NCBI GenBank assembly: GCA_039179985.1
Contig: JBCDED010000015.1
Location: 1 to 53,505 of the forward strand
Reading direction: 5' to 3'
Source: JBCCMQ01 sp039179985
GTDB taxonomy: Bacteria; Pseudomonadota; Alphaproteobacteria; Rhodobacterales; Rhodobacteraceae
DNA length: 53,505 nt
Shown: positions 50,641 to 53,505 of the stretch, one piece after another
How positions within the stretch are numbered: position 1 is the first letter of the stretch
How the letters are laid out: each line of letters begins with the position of its first letter
Position numbers and translations under genes: made by a program
The notes under the pieces: model-generated
The model's input: only the letters and a program-made list of their open reading frames with translations
The model's database searches: none
What the model was told of the DNA's origin: nothing

Positions 50641-53505
50641 ATGACGATACAGACATATTTCGATCCTGCGGATCTGGATACCCCGGAAGGGCTGACCCCT
50701 GCAGTCGCCCTTTCCAGCGTCAGTGGGATTCCTGCCGTGGGAACCGGCCTGGCAGGTGCCGTTTTCGTCACCGGCGAAGAGATCGCGTCTCTGAGCGAAG
50801 CAGAAGAGTCAACGGCGAACGCTCCTTCAGTGACGTTTACTGCCTCCGAGATCGCCTACGGCGCAAAGGACAGCGGCACGACTGTTGCCGAGTTCCTTGA
50901 TCACGATGCCGGAACGATCGTCGGCGATGGCGACGCAATCGAAATGGGCCCGTCCGCGCTCACCCTGTCGGGCTTCGTTTACATCCCCGAGGGCGTCCAC
51001 CTTATTGAAGTCATTTCCGACGACGGCTTCGCAATGCAGATCGGGGGGACCAGCTTCAGCAATCTTGATGGAGATGAAAGCGGGTCGGGCGCTTCGCGAC
51101 TGGTCGAGTTCGAAGGTGGCCTTTACGAGATTGACCTTCTCTACTTTGATGAGAAGGGGTCAATGGCGCTGAACCTTTCGATTGACGGGCTGCCATTCGA
51201 TCAGAGTGCCTTCTACCAAACAGTCGGCGACTTCGAAAACCCGCCGTCGAACGTTCCCCTCGTACCGGTGGACGTGTACCATCCATCGTACTTTTTGGGT
51301 GAAACCTCGCTGGAAACCCCGGTCACTGCGACAGCGTCCGAATCGCGCGATGTGATCCACGGAAATGGCGCCGACGATACAATTGATGGACTGGCCGGTG
51401 ACGATGACCTTCATGGCGGGTATGGCGATGACATCCTCCTTGGCGGCGAAGGTAATGACCTTCTCGACGGCGGCCGTGGTTCCGATGTTCTTATGGGCGG
51501 CGAAGGCGACGACACGCTGATCTCGACTTCCGACGCCGGCGAACAGAAAATTGGGCAGGTTGCGATCGACATCGTTACGCGCGGCGACCCGGATGGCGAA
51601 GTCGATGATGAATTGCAGAAGCTTGCCGCCTACGCGGATCAACCGCTTCTTGGCGATGATGTTCTGATCGGTGGCGAAGGCGCGGATACCTTCCTGATCA
51701 AACCGCAGATCAACGCAAAGCTCGACATCATCGAAAAACACGTCGAAGACGACGGTTCCATAGACTGGGCCGGGGTCGCAGGAGAAAACAACGAGCAACA
51801 CGACCACTGGGTCGATAGTTTCGGAATAGACATCGTTGCAGACTACGACGCCAGCGAAGACAGCATCGCGGTCATCGGACACACCGCCAATGTCTACGTC
51901 GAACACGCGGACGTCATGGGCGATGATGCTTTGGAAAGCATCATCACCGTCATTTCGAACCAGCACGGCGGAGGCGGAGCCCATGCAATGGACCTGATCG
52001 GTCAGCTAATCGTGCATGGTGATCTGGTCCAGAAGGAAGACATCCAGACCGACGACAACGTCACATACGGCATTGTCGAGGGCATTGAGGATCTAGCCGA
52101 GGCCCTCAATCCCGCCGGCGAAGAAAAGATAACGATCGTAGATGGCGAAGAGGTAAAGGGATACGACACCCGAACGCCCACAGAGGGCGCGAACATGCAA
52201 ACCAATAACGGTATGGGTACCGAGAATTTGGGTGCAGTGACAGGGGATCCGGCTTCTGCATTCCAGAACGCCAATTTCACCGAAGACATGCTGGCAGCCG
52301 GTTCGGACGGCGATCCGGAATATACGGAAACCCGGGCTCCGTTTGAGCAGCTTGGCGTCGTAGAAGCCGCCGCCCAAAATGTCGGTGGGACCGAAAGCGC
52401 TGACGTCATGGATATGACCGATACACCTGCGACCAACGGACTGCCCGGCGCGCTCGGCTATTGGACATTGGGTGACGGAAGTGAAGGTACATTTGCCGGT
52501 CAGACCGGAAGTCTCCAGACGATCGCAGCGTTTGCCCTGGTCGAGAACGCCGCCGTCCTGAGAACCGATGACAGCACTGCAGGACCGGACGGAACCCCGG
52601 ACAGCGCCCTGTATTTTGACGGGGAAGCGGACTTTGCCTACCTGGATCACGATCCGTCGATGGCCATCACACAAGGCACAATCGCAATGTGGGTGAGGCC
52701 GGATGATCTCGGCGACACAAGCATGTTTGTCACCAAGGATCAGAGGAACTCCGGAGACGGCGGGCACTTCCGCCTGGGACACACCAATGACGGAGAACTG
52801 TTTCTCCGGATGGCAGAAGGCGACGGCGGGTCGAACCACAGCTGGGAATCCGACGCTGGCATCCTGACCGAAGGAGAATGGACGCACCTTGCAGTGTCGT
52901 TCACCGAAAGCGGCGTTACTGTCTACAAAGACGGGCAAGCCATCCCGGACGATGCGTGGCGTGCCTCAGAAGGGGACACTGCCACGCCTGGCGTCTACAC
53001 AGAAGCGTATCTGGTGCAGAACGAAGAACCCTGGGTCTTTGGCGCGGATCAGCACAAAACGGACCTCAACGATACCGCACAGGCCTTTGCGACGGACAAT
53101 GAAGATTTGCGAAACCCGCTTGAGGGGGCGATTGCTGATTTCGGCGTTTGGGGCGGCAATACACCGGATGATGCACTGAGTTCCGACCAGGTGCTGGAGC
53201 TTTTTGAAAACGGTCCGGGCGATGCTTTGACCAACCCGTCCGGCCCCCAGCCAATGGAAGCCAGCGACGACACAATCGACGGCCTTGGCGGAGACGACGA
53301 AATCGACGGTGGTGCAGGCGATGACACCATCGACGGCGGCGCCGGCGACGACACCCTTAACGGAGGTTACGGCGACGACCACTTGATTGGCGGTACCGGT
53401 AGCGACGTCATGGACGGCGGGCGCGGTTCCGACCTGCTCGAAGGCGGCGATGGCGATGACGTACTTCTCAGCCGGTCGGATGTCGGCGAACAGCGCATTG
53501 GCCAG
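50641..53505 (+). CDS. Giant RTX adhesin-like protein with PA14-like and LamG domains, 3' truncated by window
   Basis: An open frame of 955 codons from ATG 50641, with AGGAGA eight bases upstream, running off the right edge. No Sec signal, so type I secretion is expected. Residues about 110-185 look PA14-like (SGFVYIPEGVHLIEVISDDG). About 237-297 is an RTX block (DDTIDGLAGDDDLHGGYGDD). An acidic linker then runs to about 590, containing a DYDASEDSIAVIG calcium-domain end. A LamG-like domain follows at about 600-850 (LYFDGEADFAYLDHDPSM, GTIAMWVRPDD), and a second RTX block at 876-943. The motif SDxGEQxIGQ follows both RTX blocks, about 1,944 bp apart, so a module is being repeated as the window ends. 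Possible roles are adhesion, glycan binding or surface layer. Confidence 0.88.
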   Translation, partial: MTIQTYFDPADLDTPEGLTPAVALSSVSGIPAVGTGLAGAVFVTGEEIASLSEAEESTANAPSVTFTASEIAYGAKDSGTTVAEFLDHDAGTIVGDGDAIEMGPSALTLSGFVYIPEGVHLIEVISDDGFAMQIGGTSFSNLDGDESGSGASRLVEFEGGLYEIDLLYFDEKGSMALNLSIDGLPFDQSAFYQTVGDFENPPSNVPLVPVDVYHPSYFLGETSLETPVTATASESRDVIHGNGADDTIDGLAGDDDLHGGYGDDILLGGEGNDLLDGGRGSDVLMGGEGDDTLISTSDAGEQKIGQVAIDIVTRGDPDGEVDDELQKLAAYADQPLLGDDVLIGGEGADTFLIKPQINAKLDIIEKHVEDDGSIDWAGVAGENNEQHDHWVDSFGIDIVADYDASEDSIAVIGHTANVYVEHADVMGDDALESIITVISNQHGGGGAHAMDLIGQLIVHGDLVQKEDIQTDDNVTYGIVEGIEDLAEALNPAGEEKITIVDGEEVKGYDTRTPTEGANMQTNNGMGTENLGAVTGDPASAFQNANFTEDMLAAGSDGDPEYTETRAPFEQLGVVEAAAQNVGGTESADVMDMTDTPATNGLPGALGYWTLGDGSEGTFAGQTGSLQTIAAFALVENAAVLRTDDSTAGPDGTPDSALYFDGEADFAYLDHDPSMAITQGTIAMWVRPDDLGDTSMFVTKDQRNSGDGGHFRLGHTNDGELFLRMAEGDGGSNHSWESDAGILTEGEWTHLAVSFTESGVTVYKDGQAIPDDAWRASEGDTATPGVYTEAYLVQNEEPWVFGADQHKTDLNDTAQAFATDNEDLRNPLEGAIADFGVWGGNTPDDALSSDQVLELFENGPGDALTNPSGPQPMEASDDTIDGLGGDDEIDGGAGDDTIDGGAGDDTLNGGYGDDHLIGGTGSDVMDGGRGSDLLEGGDGDDVLLSRSDVGEQRIGQ

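Noticed and set aside
53266..53470. Short tandem GGCGGxGxCGACGAC-like repeats at the right end
   Set aside because: Coding RTX nonapeptides of the giant protein, not a DNA repeat array.

Overview
The window is chromosomal DNA from an alphaproteobacterium, most likely a marine Rhodobacterales (Roseobacter-group) species. This rests on the GC-rich core codon use, the three-subunit bc1 operon petABC, a MarR/OmpR pair resembling PetP/PetR of Rhodobacter, a hemD - Mic60 (mitofilin) - HemY-like cluster, an xseB-ispA-dxs run, and giant type-I-secreted RTX proteins. No taxonomic search was possible, so this is inference.

Layout. (1) 1-4657: an AT-richer block on the 3' side of a tRNA-Lys gene, which looks like an island. 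It holds a minus-strand set (partial PEP-utilizing enzyme, histidine phosphatase, FCD-type GntR regulator, FAH-family hydrolase). Each of its three transcription units has a copy of the same TTATCGAT-type palindrome upstream. It also holds a DUF2938-like membrane protein and a 0.5-kb internally deleted IS6-family element. (2) 4658-17.9 kb, core: tRNA-Lys, dapF-mtaB, a small protein plus a GST, petABC with terminator, a TPP riboswitch with thiBPQ, aroC, a ccdA/thioredoxin pair, a DMT exporter and HU. (3) 18-27.7 kb: ade-amn purine salvage, and divergent to it a five-gene catabolic operon (aldolase-fold protein, sulfatase, acyl-CoA dehydrogenase, NDP-forming acyl-CoA synthetase, SDR). (4) 27.7-33.6 kb: an apparent seven-gene minus-strand operon petP-petR-HDAC-xseB-ispA-dxs-membrane protein, divergent from ilvE.

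(5) 34.6-40.1 kb: a ribbon-helix-helix/TM/EF-hand fusion protein, a second DMT transporter, a small ORF, a LacI-type regulator and a propeller-RTX protein. (6) 40.2-42.05 kb: a small tRNA-bounded accessory segment with tRNA-Arg, an intact tRNA-Thr, a Fic toxin-like gene with a small overlapping partner, AT-rich DNA with iterated octamers, and the 5' half of a second, broken tRNA-Thr. (7) 42.1-47.6 kb: HemY-like, Mic60 and hemD, divergent from tsaD and an EVE-domain gene. (8) 47.65-50.64 kb: one small hypothetical gene, then 2.6 kb without convincing genes but rich in perfect inverted repeats. It leads into (9) a giant RTX/LamG protein that runs off the right end.

The least explained elements are the GntR/TTATCGAT regulon with a PEP-utilizing enzyme and FAH hydrolase, the DNA-binding/TM/calcium-binding fusion, the Fic module with a cysteine-rich flap beside a broken tRNA gene, and the inverted-repeat-rich stretch before the RTX gene.
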